Shown one piece after another: positions 24,659-32,762 of a stretch of 64,000 nucleotides of DNA. The position numbers and the translations under genes were made by a program. The notes beneath the pieces are model-generated. The model ran no database searches. It had not been told where the DNA came from and saw only the letters and a list, made by a program, of their open reading frames with translations. The DNA comes from Streptomyces omiyaensis (GTDB taxonomy: Bacteria; Actinomycetota; Actinomycetes; Streptomycetales; Streptomycetaceae). The number at the start of each line of letters is the position of its first letter. Position 1 is the stretch's first letter. The DNA lies in assembly GCF_014650895.1 (NCBI RefSeq), contig NZ_BMVV01000019.1, positions 62,001 through 126,000 on the forward strand, in the 5' to 3' direction.

Positions 24659-24871
24659 TCAGCCGCAGCAGCCCCCGCCGCAGCAGCCGCCTCCGCCCCC
24701 GCCCGGGGCGGGGCCGGCGGACGCCGAGCCCCCGACGGCCACGGCCGACAGCAGCTTCACGGTGTCGTCGTGCCCGGCGGGGCACGCGGCGGGCGCGGAG
24801 GACTCGGCCATCGGCCGGCTCAGCTCGAAGGTGTCCCCACAGGTCCGGCAGCGGTATTCGTAACGAGGCAT
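24659..24871 (-). CDS. FmdB-type zinc ribbon protein
   Basis: The 70-residue protein begins MPRYEYRCRTCGDTFEL, the zinc-ribbon start of the FmdB putative regulatory family, with one CxxC pair followed by a CxxGH knuckle in ACPAGHDD. The C-terminal tail is Gly- and Cys-rich (GGGGGGCCGGGCCG) and may bind metal. It is convergent with the HAD gene with no gap between the stop codons. Metal binding is well supported by sequence; the cellular role is unknown. Confidence 0.88.
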   Translation of the reverse strand: MPRYEYRCRTCGDTFELSRPMAESSAPAACPAGHDDTVKLLSAVAVGGSASAGPAPGGGGGGCCGGGCCG

Positions 24872-24969
24872 GGCCCCAGGTTAGCGGCGGCACCCACCGA
24901 GGGAACCCCCGCTCCACCCCCTCACCTATCCCCTCACCGAGCTCACCGAGCTCACCGAGCTCACCGAGC

Positions 24970-26385
24970 TCAGTGGGCCCCCGCGCCCCGCTCCTCCCGG
25001 ATGGCGGCGACGACACCGGCCGCCGAGGCCCGCACCGCCTCCAGCTCCATCAGGAAGTGCCAGTAGTCGGGGTGGCGCCCCTCCAGCCCGTCCACGGCCC
25101 GGTCGATCCGGGCCACGGCCTCGTCGAGGGGGCGGGCGTGGCGCGGATCGGGCTGGTTCCGGCCCTCCATGGCGAGCCGCTGCGCGTCCCGCACCGCGAA
25201 CCTCGCCCGGTCCGTCTCCGCCTTGGGGTCCTTCGCCACCGCGTCCAGCCGCCGCAGCCGCTCGCCGGCGGCGGAGACGGCCTCACCGGTCGTGTCGAGC
25301 AGCGCGCGTACGGTCGACAGCAGGGCGGTCGCGTCCGGCCACCGCTGCTCGGCGCGGGCGGCCGACGCCTCCGCGAGCCGCTCCTCGGCCTGCCGTACGG
25401 CCCCGGCGGCCTGCTCCGACACGTGCTGGAGGTCCTGCCAGCAGGCGACCGAGTACCGGCGGCGCAGCTCCGAGAGCACGGGCTCGACGGCCTCGGCGCG
25501 GGTGGTCACCGCCTGTGCCCGGGTGCGCAGGGACACCAGCCGCCTGTCGATCTCGGCGGCGCGCTCCGGCAGCCGCTCGGCCTCGGTCCGCACCGCCTCG
25601 GCGTCCCGCAGGACCCGGTCGGCCCGCTGGAGCGTCTCGGCGACGCCGTGCCGCCCGGCGCCCTCGTTCAGCCGGGTCAGCTCGGGTCCGAGCGCGGCGA
25701 GCCGGGCCGCCAGGTCATCGGCGCGCAGCCCCTTCCCGCGGACGGAGTCGAGCGCGTCGCCCGCCCCGCGCAGGGCCTGCCGGGCCCGCTCCACCGCGGG
25801 CGCGAGCCGCGCCAGCTGGGTCTCGGCCCGCCCGAGCAGCGGCGCGAGCCCCTCCTCGAAGCGGTCGAGCTCCCCCTTGACCCGCTCCAGCTCCCCCCGG
25901 GCCCGGTCGAGCTCGCCCCGGGCCCGCACGGCGGTCCCGGCGTCGAGCTCGTCCCGGTCGAGGTCGTGCGCGTCGACGGCCGAGATGTAGGCGCGCGACA
26001 CCTCGTCGATCCGCCGCCCGAGCGCCTCGAACCCCTCGACGGCCCGCAGGGCCTCACCGGTCCCGTCGACGGCGGTGATCGTCTCTATGGTGATCCGCAG
26101 CCCCCGCTGAGCCGTGTCGAGCTCGTAGAACGCGGCGGCCGCCGCGTCCTTCGCGGCCTGCGCCTCGGCCCGCTGGCTCTCCCCCCGCCCCCCGAACCAC
26201 CGCCGGCCGCCCCCACCGGCGAACGACTGCGGCACCAGCACCCCGACGAGCACCGGCAACAGCACCGCCAGCCGCACCGCCGCCCCACCCCTGGACGCCA
26301 CCCTGCCCCTCACGTCGCCAGCCGCCACGACCCTCTCCCGTGCTGTCTCCACCGCGCCCAGCCGCCCGGACGCCCATTCTCCCAC
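24970..26385 (-). CDS. Membrane-anchored long coiled-coil protein
   Basis: After a basic start the protein has one hydrophobic segment (AAVRLAVLLPVLVGVLVPQS), then about 400 residues of heptad-rich helix broken by few prolines, with blocks such as ARGELDRARGELERVKGELD and VETARERV-like repeats. No enzyme motif is seen. Several GTG codons within the first 25 codons could be the start; 26385 gives the longest form, while a GTG after CGGGAGAGGGTC about 60 bases downstream has a better site. Its place after the Ter genes suggests a cell-envelope or scaffold role, which remains unproven. Confidence 0.75.
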   Translation of the reverse strand: MGEWASGRLGAVETARERVVAAGDVRGRVASRGGAAVRLAVLLPVLVGVLVPQSFAGGGGRRWFGGRGESQRAEAQAAKDAAAAAFYELDTAQRGLRITIETITAVDGTGEALRAVEGFEALGRRIDEVSRAYISAVDAHDLDRDELDAGTAVRARGELDRARGELERVKGELDRFEEGLAPLLGRAETQLARLAPAVERARQALRGAGDALDSVRGKGLRADDLAARLAALGPELTRLNEGAGRHGVAETLQRADRVLRDAEAVRTEAERLPERAAEIDRRLVSLRTRAQAVTTRAEAVEPVLSELRRRYSVACWQDLQHVSEQAAGAVRQAEERLAEASAARAEQRWPDATALLSTVRALLDTTGEAVSAAGERLRRLDAVAKDPKAETDRARFAVRDAQRLAMEGRNQPDPRHARPLDEAVARIDRAVDGLEGRHPDYWHFLMELEAVRASAAGVVAAIREERGAGAH

Positions 26386-26490
26386 CCCCTAGGGACGAAC
26401 ACACGGCCCCATCAGTTCGCCCCACCCCTCCCCACCCACACGCGTTTGCGATCCGCCCACCCCCTCCGTGTACGCTGTTGCCTCCCCCAG

Positions 26491-26565
26491 GGGTGCGTAG
26501 CTCAGGGGTAGAGCGCTGCTCTTACAAAGCAGATGTCGGCGGTTCGAAACCGTCCGCGCCCACCA
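26491..26565 (+). tRNA. tRNA-Val (UAC), CCA encoded
   Basis: The acceptor strands GGGTGCG (26491) and CGCGCCC (26555) pair, with one G-T pair. The D arm reads AGCTCAGGGGTAGAGC, the anticodon loop CTTACAA gives anticodon TAC at 26523-26525, and the T arm has GGCGG-TTCGAAA-CCGTC. Discriminator A is followed by encoded CCA at 26563-26565. Confidence 0.97.
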
Positions 26566-26580
26566 GCAGGAAGCACGACG

Positions 26581-26621
26581 AAGGCCCAGGTCACCGGTAG
26601 CGAACCGGGAGCCTGGGCCTT
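26581..26621 (+). terminator. Terminator after tRNA-Val
   Basis: AAGGCCCAGG (26581-26590) pairs with CCTGGGCCTT (26612-26621), with a smaller inner stem, and is followed by TGTTCGTTCC. Confidence 0.8.
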
Positions 26622-27205
26622 GTTCGTTCCCCGGGGCGGGGAGGCGGGGAAGAGGCGTCGTGGCACGTACCTGCCAGATACATCGCCGGTCGAAGGACCG
26701 CTCCTCTTGGTCGAGCATCCGATGAACCCGGATACGCCCGTGAAGCAGTCCTCCAAGATCCCGACCGCGCTGGAACAGGGCCTGGCCTGCCCCGCAGATC
26801 AGCGACTACCTCCTCTGGAGCTCCGTCCCTCCGAGAAGGTCATCGACCGAGCCGCGCCGTGCAGCCCCATCGCCCTTCGAGGCCGGCGCGGTAAGAGTTT
26901 CCCTACTTCATTCAAGGCACCCGCCGCGCACGGCGCGGCGCGCGCGGCCCGGCGCCCGGGCCTGCGCTCCTGTCTCCGCCCCGCTCCAGCCCGACCGCCG
27001 GCCGCACGCCTGACAGCTCGGGTTGATGGGGGGGAACCCTCTGTAGCTGGGGCAGTTGGCTTCACGGCTTTGGGCAGTCATTTTGGGGCGAGCCTCTAGG
27101 ATCATGGACTTCACGTCGTGATCGTGCCCGCTGTGCTGTGCGAGATCGCTTACGGGATCCCTGCCAACCGATGACAGGGGTGCGGTCAATTGGGGAGGGG
27201 TGAGG
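26622..27205. other. Non-coding stretch after tRNA-Val
   Basis: About 580 bases with lower GC than the rest of the window and no frame with convincing coding character. No second copy of the tRNA 3' end was seen in it. It may be the remains of old insertions next to the tRNA, but nothing specific could be recognised. Confidence 0.4.
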
Positions 27206-27724
27206 GTGGCGGGTGATCTCCAGTTCAGCTGGGAACTGAGCGGTTCGGGATGGGTTTCATACCGGATTGCCGACGGGGTTTCGGAGCATGAGACCCACAT
27301 CGGCTATTGCACGGACGCGCTTGCCGACCTGCTGTACGCCATGGCGGGGCTCTACGGGGAATCGTCCGGTGAGCGCTTCTCGTTCGACCGCGAGCCCATG
27401 GAGACGAGGTGGCTGCTCCGGCGACAGGGGGCGGACGTGGCCATCGACATTTTCGAGTTCCCGGACGGGGCAACGAGCTGGGGCTCGCCCGACGAGACGG
27501 GCGGCACCCTTCTCTGGAGCTCCACCCAGCCCCGCAGCGTGCTGTGCCACGCGGTGAAGGAAGCGGCCGAGGCCGTACTGCGGGAGCACGGTGAGGACGG
27601 GTACCAGGAGAAGTGGATGCTGCACCCGTTTCCCATGGCCGCCTTGCAGGACCTGCGGCGCTTGCACCGACGAAACGACGACTGCCGGCACGAGCGGTGC
27701 CGGACCGGTCCCGAGGGCTGGTGA
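27206..27724 (+). CDS. Hypothetical protein, 172 aa
   Basis: The protein is acidic and soluble, with Trp/Tyr-rich blocks (LQFSWELSGSGWVSYRIADG, IDIFEFPDGATSWGSPDE, YQEKWMLHPFPMAALQDLR). Its pattern resembles small immunity-like or toxin-partner proteins common in Streptomyces, but no family could be named. GTG 27206 is chosen because GGGGAGG lies seven bases upstream; GTG 27200 is too close to that site. The 67-residue gene 10 bases downstream on the same strand probably belongs to the same operon. Confidence 0.7.
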   Translation: MAGDLQFSWELSGSGWVSYRIADGVSEHETHIGYCTDALADLLYAMAGLYGESSGERFSFDREPMETRWLLRRQGADVAIDIFEFPDGATSWGSPDETGGTLLWSSTQPRSVLCHAVKEAAEAVLREHGEDGYQEKWMLHPFPMAALQDLRRLHRRNDDCRHERCRTGPEGW

Positions 27725-27734
27725 CGGCGGCGGT

Positions 27735-27938
27735 ATGCGCGATGAGCGGCTCGACGAGCCGCTGTCGGACGAGGAGCTGGAGCTGTTCGTCCCGTACCCG
27801 CACCGGTTCGCCCACCACGACGTGGAGGAAGGGTCCGTCGGCCTGGTCCTGGAGCGTAGCGGCGAAGAAGAGTGGCCGGGTTCCTTGAGGTTGTCGTGGG
27901 AGTGGACATCCGGAACGGACGTCCATGACGGCGGATGA
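27735..27938 (+). CDS. Hypothetical small protein, 67 aa
   Basis: ATG 27735 opens MRDERLDEPLSDEELELFVP, followed by a short Trp-containing C terminus (LRLSWEWTSGTDVHDGG). It is very acidic at the N terminus. It starts 10 bases after the stop of the 27206 gene and is likely cotranscribed with it. No family was recognised. Confidence 0.6.
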   Translation: MRDERLDEPLSDEELELFVPYPHRFAHHDVEEGSVGLVLERSGEEEWPGSLRLSWEWTSGTDVHDGG

Positions 27939-28094
27939 TGGCTGCCCTGCGTGATCGCCATGGCAGGGGAGTCGGCGATCCGACTGCCACGGGGGCCGTA
28001 CGGGAAGGTCTGCGTCCTGTTCCCGCCCGGCTGCCGACCGCGGTGTGCGGCAGCTCGGGGTGAGGAGTCACTCACCATGATGCTGACGGGTCGG

Positions 28095-29501
28095 TCATCT
28101 TCTCTTGAATTCGACGGGGCCCGCGTTCATCTCGATGGTGCCGTCCGGATGGAGCACCGGGCGGCGTTCGGTCATGCGGGCGCTGTAGGCCTCGATGTGG
28201 TGGATCGTCGCTCCGTCGGCCGTGGTGAAGTCGACGAGGGCGATGGCCACCCAGTAGCGGGTCCTGGTGTTCTCGAAGAGCGGGACGGTGACGGTGGAGC
28301 CGCGCCCGTCCGTGATGACGACCTTCGCGCCGAAGCTGCGGAAGGAGCCGATGCCGTTGCTGACGGCGGAGTAGGCGCAGAGGAGGACGTAGCCCTGTTC
28401 GTCGGGACGCACGATGCGGAGCGACTCGCGCCCCGGAATGCGCGAATCGCCGTCGAGGCGAATGTAGGGGCGGCTCTTCACGGAGCCGAGGCGCTTGTAG
28501 TAGACGACGTCCGCGCCCTTGCCCTTCTTCGCCGTCCCCGGGGTGGCCGGGGCCGCAGCGGTTCCGGGGCGCAGCGGTTCACCCTGTGCCACGTACCTGG
28601 ATCCGGCGAGGGTGCCGGGCGCGTTCGTTCCCCGCAGGGCTTGTGACGCGGGCACGAACAAGGCGTACAGATCGAGGTCGGCGCCCTGTCTGCGGCGCCG
28701 GTCGCTTCCGCCGTCCCATTCCAGGGAGGCGGTGACCACCAGCTCGCGGTCCTTCTTGTCCAGGCCCATGGAGACCCGGCCGCCCTTGTCGAGGCTGATC
28801 CTGCCGAGTGGAGGCTTGCGCAGGCTCATCGGGCTCATCGGGCTCCCGGCGGTGGTGGCCGGTGCGACCGGTGCGACCGGTGCGACCGGTGCGGCCGGCT
28901 CGGGGAGTGCCGTCGTCGTCGCGGTATCGCGCGTGGATCCGCTTTCTCCCGTGCCGGGCCGGTCCACCGCGGAGGGTTCCCGCGGCTCCTCCACCTGGAT
29001 CCCGAAGTCGGTGGCGAGGCCGGCCAGGCCGTCGGAGTAGCCCTGCCCGATGGCGCGGAGCTTCCATGCCGGGCCCCTGCGGTACAGCTCCATCAAGAGC
29101 ACGGCGCGTTCACCGTCGGTGAGGGCGGGCGGACGGAAGAGGACCGGATCGGCACCCTGCTGAACGGCGCTCACCCGTACCTCTCCGACGTCGCGGAACG
29201 TACGGGTCGCATCGTCGGGGTCGCAACTGCCGACGAGGACGACCCGGTCGACGTCCGCGGGAAGCGCGGAGGGGTCCACCTCGATGCGCTCGGGAATCCC
29301 GGCGTCCGCGGCGAGGTGCCGGACTGCACCGGCCTCGGCGGAGGGCTGGTTGTAGAAGACCAGGTCGTCGTCGGACCTGACCTTTCCTTCCGCGGTGACC
29401 AGCAGCGCGCTGAGGTCGACCTGGTCGCCCACCGCGCGCAGCTCGGCTGTCACGCGGCCCGATCCCACTTCCGTGTTCTCGCCCTTGCGGAGCTCTGTCA
29501 C
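28095..29501 (-). CDS. Two-domain TerD family protein, 468 aa
   Basis: Residues 1-175 are a TerD domain (ELRKGENTEV, VDLSALLVTAEGKVRSDDDL, MELYRRGPAWKLRAIGQGYS). A Pro/Ala/Val linker with PVAPVAPVAPA follows, then a second TerD/TerA-like domain that begins LGRISLDKGGRVSMGLDKKD and contains ADLDLYALFVP and VKSRPYIRLDGDSRIPG. GTG 29501 has a GGAGGTG site eight bases away. The gene is about 3.4 kb beyond the main Ter cluster, across the tRNA and on the opposite strand from the first terD genes. It is probably cytoplasmic and calcium-binding; fusion of a TerD and a TerA-like module in one chain is unusual. Confidence 0.88.
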   Translation of the reverse strand: MTELRKGENTEVGSGRVTAELRAVGDQVDLSALLVTAEGKVRSDDDLVFYNQPSAEAGAVRHLAADAGIPERIEVDPSALPADVDRVVLVGSCDPDDATRTFRDVGEVRVSAVQQGADPVLFRPPALTDGERAVLLMELYRRGPAWKLRAIGQGYSDGLAGLATDFGIQVEEPREPSAVDRPGTGESGSTRDTATTTALPEPAAPVAPVAPVAPATTAGSPMSPMSLRKPPLGRISLDKGGRVSMGLDKKDRELVVTASLEWDGGSDRRRRQGADLDLYALFVPASQALRGTNAPGTLAGSRYVAQGEPLRPGTAAAPATPGTAKKGKGADVVYYKRLGSVKSRPYIRLDGDSRIPGRESLRIVRPDEQGYVLLCAYSAVSNGIGSFRSFGAKVVITDGRGSTVTVPLFENTRTRYWVAIALVDFTTADGATIHHIEAYSARMTERRPVLHPDGTIEMNAGPVEFKRR

Positions 29502-29646
29502 GCCGTCCACCTCCGCAGAATCTCCCCGTCCGCTTCCTGTCACCCTGCCACACCTGGTTCGGAAGGGAAGGGGTCTCACCCGGAGTCCCCTCGGCGGCGT
29601 TTCTGCGGATTTCTGCGGCATCCGGTGAGCCGGAGCCCGTGGGCCT

Positions 29647-29874
29647 TCAGGCTTCCGGGTGGTGCTGGAGCGTGGAGTCCAGGTCGGCCCGGAGGAGGGC
29701 GGCCGCGTGGAGGGCCTCTTCCAGGTCGCCGGCGGCGCACGGGGCGGCCGGCTCGGCCGCGTCCGCCCGGCGGATGCCGAGGGTGTCGCCCTGGATCAGG
29801 ACTCCGGGGTGCGTGCGGCCCGGCAGGCGCAGGACGGCGTCGTTGCCGCCGTCCGCGAGCGGCTCGACTTCCAC
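29647..29874 (-). CDS. DUF6959-like small protein
   Basis: A 75-residue protein begins at GTG 29874 with VEVEPLADGGNDAVLRLPGR and goes on to HPGVLIQGDTLGIRRADAA, the pattern of DUF6959 proteins, which accompany varied gene cassettes in actinobacteria. AAAGGGA lies five bases upstream and decides the start; the frame is open 155 codons further upstream but without coding character. It is divergent from the 57-residue gene at 30049. The function is unknown. Confidence 0.72.
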   Translation of the reverse strand: MEVEPLADGGNDAVLRLPGRTHPGVLIQGDTLGIRRADAAEPAAPCAAGDLEEALHAAALLRADLDSTLQHHPEA

Positions 29875-30048
29875 TTGTTCCCTTTGATCCTCGTCACAGT
29901 TCCGGGAGCTGACATCCGTGGCCGATCGGTGTATGCGGTGGTCGGAGGCGGTGTGGTGGAGGTGAAGGACCTTCGGAGACCGGAGCGAGGTGTCCTCGGC
30001 GGGTTTACTCGGTCGAGGGTGTCGGTGGGGGCGTCTAGGGTTGGTGTC

Positions 30049-30222
30049 ATGTCCGAGCAGCTTCGCGCCGAGAACCGTACCGTCGACCCCGCCGTCATCA
30101 ACTGCCGCATTCGTGCCCTGTGGGCGAGCGGTGAGCTGACGGTCGAGGGCCGCGCGGAGTACGGGCGGCTGCTCGTCGCGTGGGAAGAGGCCGTCCGGGG
30201 CGAGCAGCAGCTCGCCGCCTAG
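30049..30222 (+). CDS. Hypothetical small helical protein, 57 aa
   Basis: ATG 30049 opens MSEQLRAENRTVDPAVINCR and the chain ends AVRGEQQLAA. It is predicted to be mostly helical with no membrane segment. It is divergent from the DUF6959-like gene with a 174-base shared spacer. No family was recognised. Confidence 0.65.
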   Translation: MSEQLRAENRTVDPAVINCRIRALWASGELTVEGRAEYGRLLVAWEEAVRGEQQLAA

Positions 30223-30294
30223 GGACCGGCAGAGGCCGGGGGAGAGGCGGAGACCGCCAGAGGCGGCAGGGGCCGACGCCGAGCGGGCGGGTTT

Positions 30295-30329
30295 CGTTGC
30301 CCGTTGCCCGTTGCCCGTTGCCCGTTGGC
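30295..30329. repeat. 7-bp tandem repeat CGTTGCC
   Basis: CGTTGCC is repeated head to tail about five times (last copy ending GG instead of CC) in the short non-coding gap between two small genes. Confidence 0.9.
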
Positions 30330-30411
30330 CGGCGCCCATTGCCCGGCGTGTGGTGCCCGGTGGGTGGTGGGGGCCGGCGGGGAGTCGCCGGCCCGGGGCG
30401 GACGTTCGCCG

Positions 30412-30600
30412 TTACTTGATCACTTCCACCTTCTTGTCGCCCGCCGACTTCGCGAGCGTCACCGGCTTGACCGTGCCGGTCTCGCGGTCGCCGGCGTCGG
30501 TGGTCGCCGTGGCGGGGGCCGCGAGGACGGCGGCGAGGGCCGCCGCCGTGGTCGCGAGGAGGGCCAGGGCGAGGCGGGTGCGGGTGATCGACGTCGTCAT
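30412..30600 (-). CDS. Small secreted protein, 62 aa
   Basis: ATG 30600 follows CAGGAGCCGTC, a good ribosome-binding site. The first 30 residues (TRTRLALALLATTAAALAAV) form a signal peptide ending at APATA; the mature part is only about 30 residues, ending KSAGDKKVEVIK, charged and without cysteines. It may be an exported peptide or a short cell-wall protein. No homologous family was recognised. Confidence 0.72.
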   Translation of the reverse strand: MTTSITRTRLALALLATTAAALAAVLAAPATATTDAGDRETGTVKPVTLAKSAGDKKVEVIK

Positions 30601-30713
30601 GACGGCTCCTGGGGAGGGGTGGTGGTGACGGGGCGAACGTATCGCGCGGGGGCCTGAGGGGGAACGGGAGCGCCGAGTTGACGTGCCCACTTCGGGGTCG
30701 GTGTACTTCGGGC

Positions 30714-31253
30714 ATGGTGGACGTGGGGGACGCGCCCGAAGCCGGCGCCGGCGGTGGCGACATGACGGCGCAGGGGTATGTCGAGGGCCGTCTGGCGCAG
30801 TATCAGGAGTGGTACGACGTCAAGGCGACGCGGATGAAGGCCATGCACCTGCGGATGCGGACCGTGTCCGTCGTCGGCGGGGCGCTCGTGCCCGTGTTCG
30901 TGAACCTGGACGCGGGGTTCGCGCGGGTCACCGCCACCGTGCTGAGCGTGGTCGTCGTCGCCGCGGTGTCGCTGGAGAGCGTGTACCGGTACCGGGAGCA
31001 GTGGAAGAACTACCGGTCCACGGAGCAGCTGCTCGGGCACGAGCGGGTGTACTTCGAGGCCCGGGTCGGGCCCTACCGGGAGCTGTCGAAGCGGGAGGCG
31101 TTCACGCTGCTCGTCGCCCGGGTCGAGAGGGCCATCGCCAACGAGAACGCCGCCACGCTGAACGTGATGACGCTCGGCGGGCAGGTCGGCGCCGATCTGC
31201 AGGGGTCCGGGCAGCAGGCCAAGGGCGAGGTGCCGGCCGCGCGCGAGGGGTGA
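30714..31253 (+). CDS. DUF4231/SLATT-like membrane protein
   Basis: The 179-residue protein has the DUF4231 layout: an amphipathic N-terminal helix (YVEGRLAQYQEWYDVKATRM), two hydrophobic helices (VVGGALVPVFVNL and ATVLSVVVVAAVSLESV), and a C-terminal helix with NYRSTEQLLGHERVYFEARV. SLATT-type proteins are small two-helix membrane proteins found in defence-linked or signalling gene pairs, though this one has no recognisable effector neighbour. ATG 30714 is used; ATG 30762 is a shorter alternative. A TTGACG box sits 30 bases before the first ATG. Confidence 0.78.
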   Translation: MVDVGDAPEAGAGGGDMTAQGYVEGRLAQYQEWYDVKATRMKAMHLRMRTVSVVGGALVPVFVNLDAGFARVTATVLSVVVVAAVSLESVYRYREQWKNYRSTEQLLGHERVYFEARVGPYRELSKREAFTLLVARVERAIANENAATLNVMTLGGQVGADLQGSGQQAKGEVPAAREG

Positions 31254-31258
31254 GCGTC

Positions 31259-32017
31259 CTACGCGTCGAAGTCGTACTCCAGGATGTAGGACGACGCGTC
31301 CAGGGTCATCTCGTTGAGCTCGACCGGCCTGCCCGGTTCCGTGAACGCCGTGCGGCCGATGAGGACCACCGGGGTGCCCGGGGGCAGCGTGAGGCGGTCG
31401 GACTCGTCCGCGGTCGGCATCCGGCAGCGGATCTCCTCGCGGAAGTGGACCGGCCGGTGGCCCAGGTCGGAGAGGCGGGCGTAGGTGCCGCCGGGGCCCG
31501 TGTCGGCGCGGACGATCGGGGTGCCGCGCACCAGCTCGGCGGAGAGGTACGAGACCGAGAGCAGCACCGGCTTGTCGTCGAGGACGAAGCGGCGGCTGCG
31601 GACGCAGACGGGGTCGTGCGGCGCCAGGTTCAGCGCGCCCGCCACCCGGGTGCCCGCCTCCTCCTCCGACACCACGATCTGGTCCACCACCAGCGTCCGG
31701 TTCTCCACCTCCGACGCCCAGACCGAGCGCCCGCCGCCCCAGCCCTCGCCGGCCAGGCGCGGGATGCCGCGGCGACGCAGCGGACGGAAGGCGCGGACGA
31801 AGACGCCGGCGCCCTTGCGGGCCTCCGTCAGGCCCTCGCCGCGGAGCACCGCGAGGGCCTGACGGGCGGTCATCCGGGCCACCTCGTAGGTGGACATGAG
31901 GTCGTTCTCGCCGGGGAGCCGGTCGCCCGGCGCGAAGGCGCCGGACTGGATCGCGGTTCTCAACTCATCTGCGATGCGCTGGTACTTGGGCCGACGAGTG
32001 CCGTCCTGGTCAGTCAC
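31259..32017 (-). CDS. GntR family regulator, HutC/UTRA type
   Basis: The 252-residue regulator has a winged helix at residues 10-75 (YQRIADELRTAIQSGAFAPG, RLPGENDLMSTYEVARMTAR) and a UTRA ligand domain (residues about 90-245; VLLSVSYLSAELVRGTPI). UTRA proteins of this type respond to sugar phosphates or small organic acids. GTG 32017 has GAAGGGAG upstream. It is divergent from the 73-residue gene at 32208 and abuts the DUF4231 gene 3' end with six bases between stop codons. Its target is unknown; no dre-like site was seen in its own promoter. Confidence 0.9.
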   Translation of the reverse strand: MTDQDGTRRPKYQRIADELRTAIQSGAFAPGDRLPGENDLMSTYEVARMTARQALAVLRGEGLTEARKGAGVFVRAFRPLRRRGIPRLAGEGWGGGRSVWASEVENRTLVVDQIVVSEEEAGTRVAGALNLAPHDPVCVRSRRFVLDDKPVLLSVSYLSAELVRGTPIVRADTGPGGTYARLSDLGHRPVHFREEIRCRMPTADESDRLTLPPGTPVVLIGRTAFTEPGRPVELNEMTLDASSYILEYDFDA

Positions 32018-32207
32018 GGATGGACCACTCCCTTCGTCTGCGGGACACCCTAAGGGGCTCCCCGCGGCCAGGGTGCACACGTGTGCGCCGTCCTGCCCTG
32101 GTGATCCATCCATCGGGGGACATCTCTAGAGATACGTTGACAGGGCGGAGTGTCCGCGTTTCCCTTGGTGTCCCCACGCAGGATTCGGGACGGGACGGAG
32201 GGGTTGC

Positions 32208-32429
32208 GTGCAGCCGGTGCCCGAGGTCGGCGACCTCGTCCGCGACACCGCCACGGGGCGGGTCGGCTTCTTCGTGCGGAGCGTCTCCGGACGTTTCCTG
32301 ATCCGCGCCGTCCACGGCGGGGCCGAGTGGGAGGCCGAGCCCGGCGACGTCCAGCTCGCCACCCCCCTGCGCGAGCTCCGCGCCCGCGCCGCCGAGATCA
32401 ACGCGCGCAGCCGGCGTGGCCTGAACTGA
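32208..32429 (+). CDS. Hypothetical protein, 73 aa
   Basis: GTG 32208, preceded by GGAGGGG, opens a protein with VPEVGDLVRDTATGRVGFFV and a WEAEPGDVQLAT stretch, reminiscent of small SH3-like beta-barrel proteins. The C terminus is a basic helix (ELRARAAEINARSRRG). It is divergent from the GntR gene, and such a pair is common in Streptomyces. The function is unknown. Confidence 0.75.
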   Translation: MQPVPEVGDLVRDTATGRVGFFVRSVSGRFLIRAVHGGAEWEAEPGDVQLATPLRELRARAAEINARSRRGLN

Positions 32430-32498
32430 ACCATGGCGGGGGCCGCGCCCCCGTCGGCACCCCCCTCCGTTGTCAGTGCTGCGCGTCACACTGGAGGC

Positions 32499-32762
32499 AT
32501 GTGCCGCAGCATCAAGACACTCCGCCCGCCCGTCCTGCCGCACGACGCGACCCAGGACGACATCCACGCCGCCGCGCTCCAGTACGTCCGCAAGGTCTCC
32601 GGCTTCCGCGCCCCCGCCGCGCACAACCGCGAGGTCTTCGACCGGGCCGTCGAGGAGGTCGCCGACGCCACCGCCCGGCTCCTCGCCACCCTGGAGGTGA
32701 GGGGAGCGCACCCCCACCCCGTCAGGACGCCGGAGCCGGAGCCGCGCCCGGGCGTCGTATGA
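32499..32762 (+). CDS. DUF2277 family protein
   Basis: The protein starts MCRSIKTLRPPVLPHDATQD, the nearly invariant beginning of DUF2277, and continues ALQYVRKVSGFRAPAAHNRE with ATARLLATLEVRG; the single N-terminal cysteine and the conserved histidine are present. It is 87 residues, slightly longer than the family because of a Pro-rich tail. ATG 32499 has GGAGG very close upstream. Its last 41 bases overlap the convergent DedA-like gene. The function of the family is unknown. Confidence 0.88.
   Translation: MCRSIKTLRPPVLPHDATQDDIHAAALQYVRKVSGFRAPAAHNREVFDRAVEEVADATARLLATLEVRGAHPHPVRTPEPEPRPGVV

Noticed and set aside
24659..24871. FmdB Gly/Cys-rich tail as a metallothionein or bacteriocin precursor
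   Set aside because: The protein starts with a complete FmdB zinc ribbon; the tail is a usual low-complexity extension.
26491..27205. A possible integrated island next to tRNA-Val
   Set aside because: No second copy of the tRNA 3' end, no integrase and no flanking repeat was found nearby.
31259..32017. GntR regulator as DasR itself, given the dre-like sites near 34424
   Set aside because: The protein has the general UTRA layout but no feature that marks it as DasR, and it is separated from the sites by several genes.
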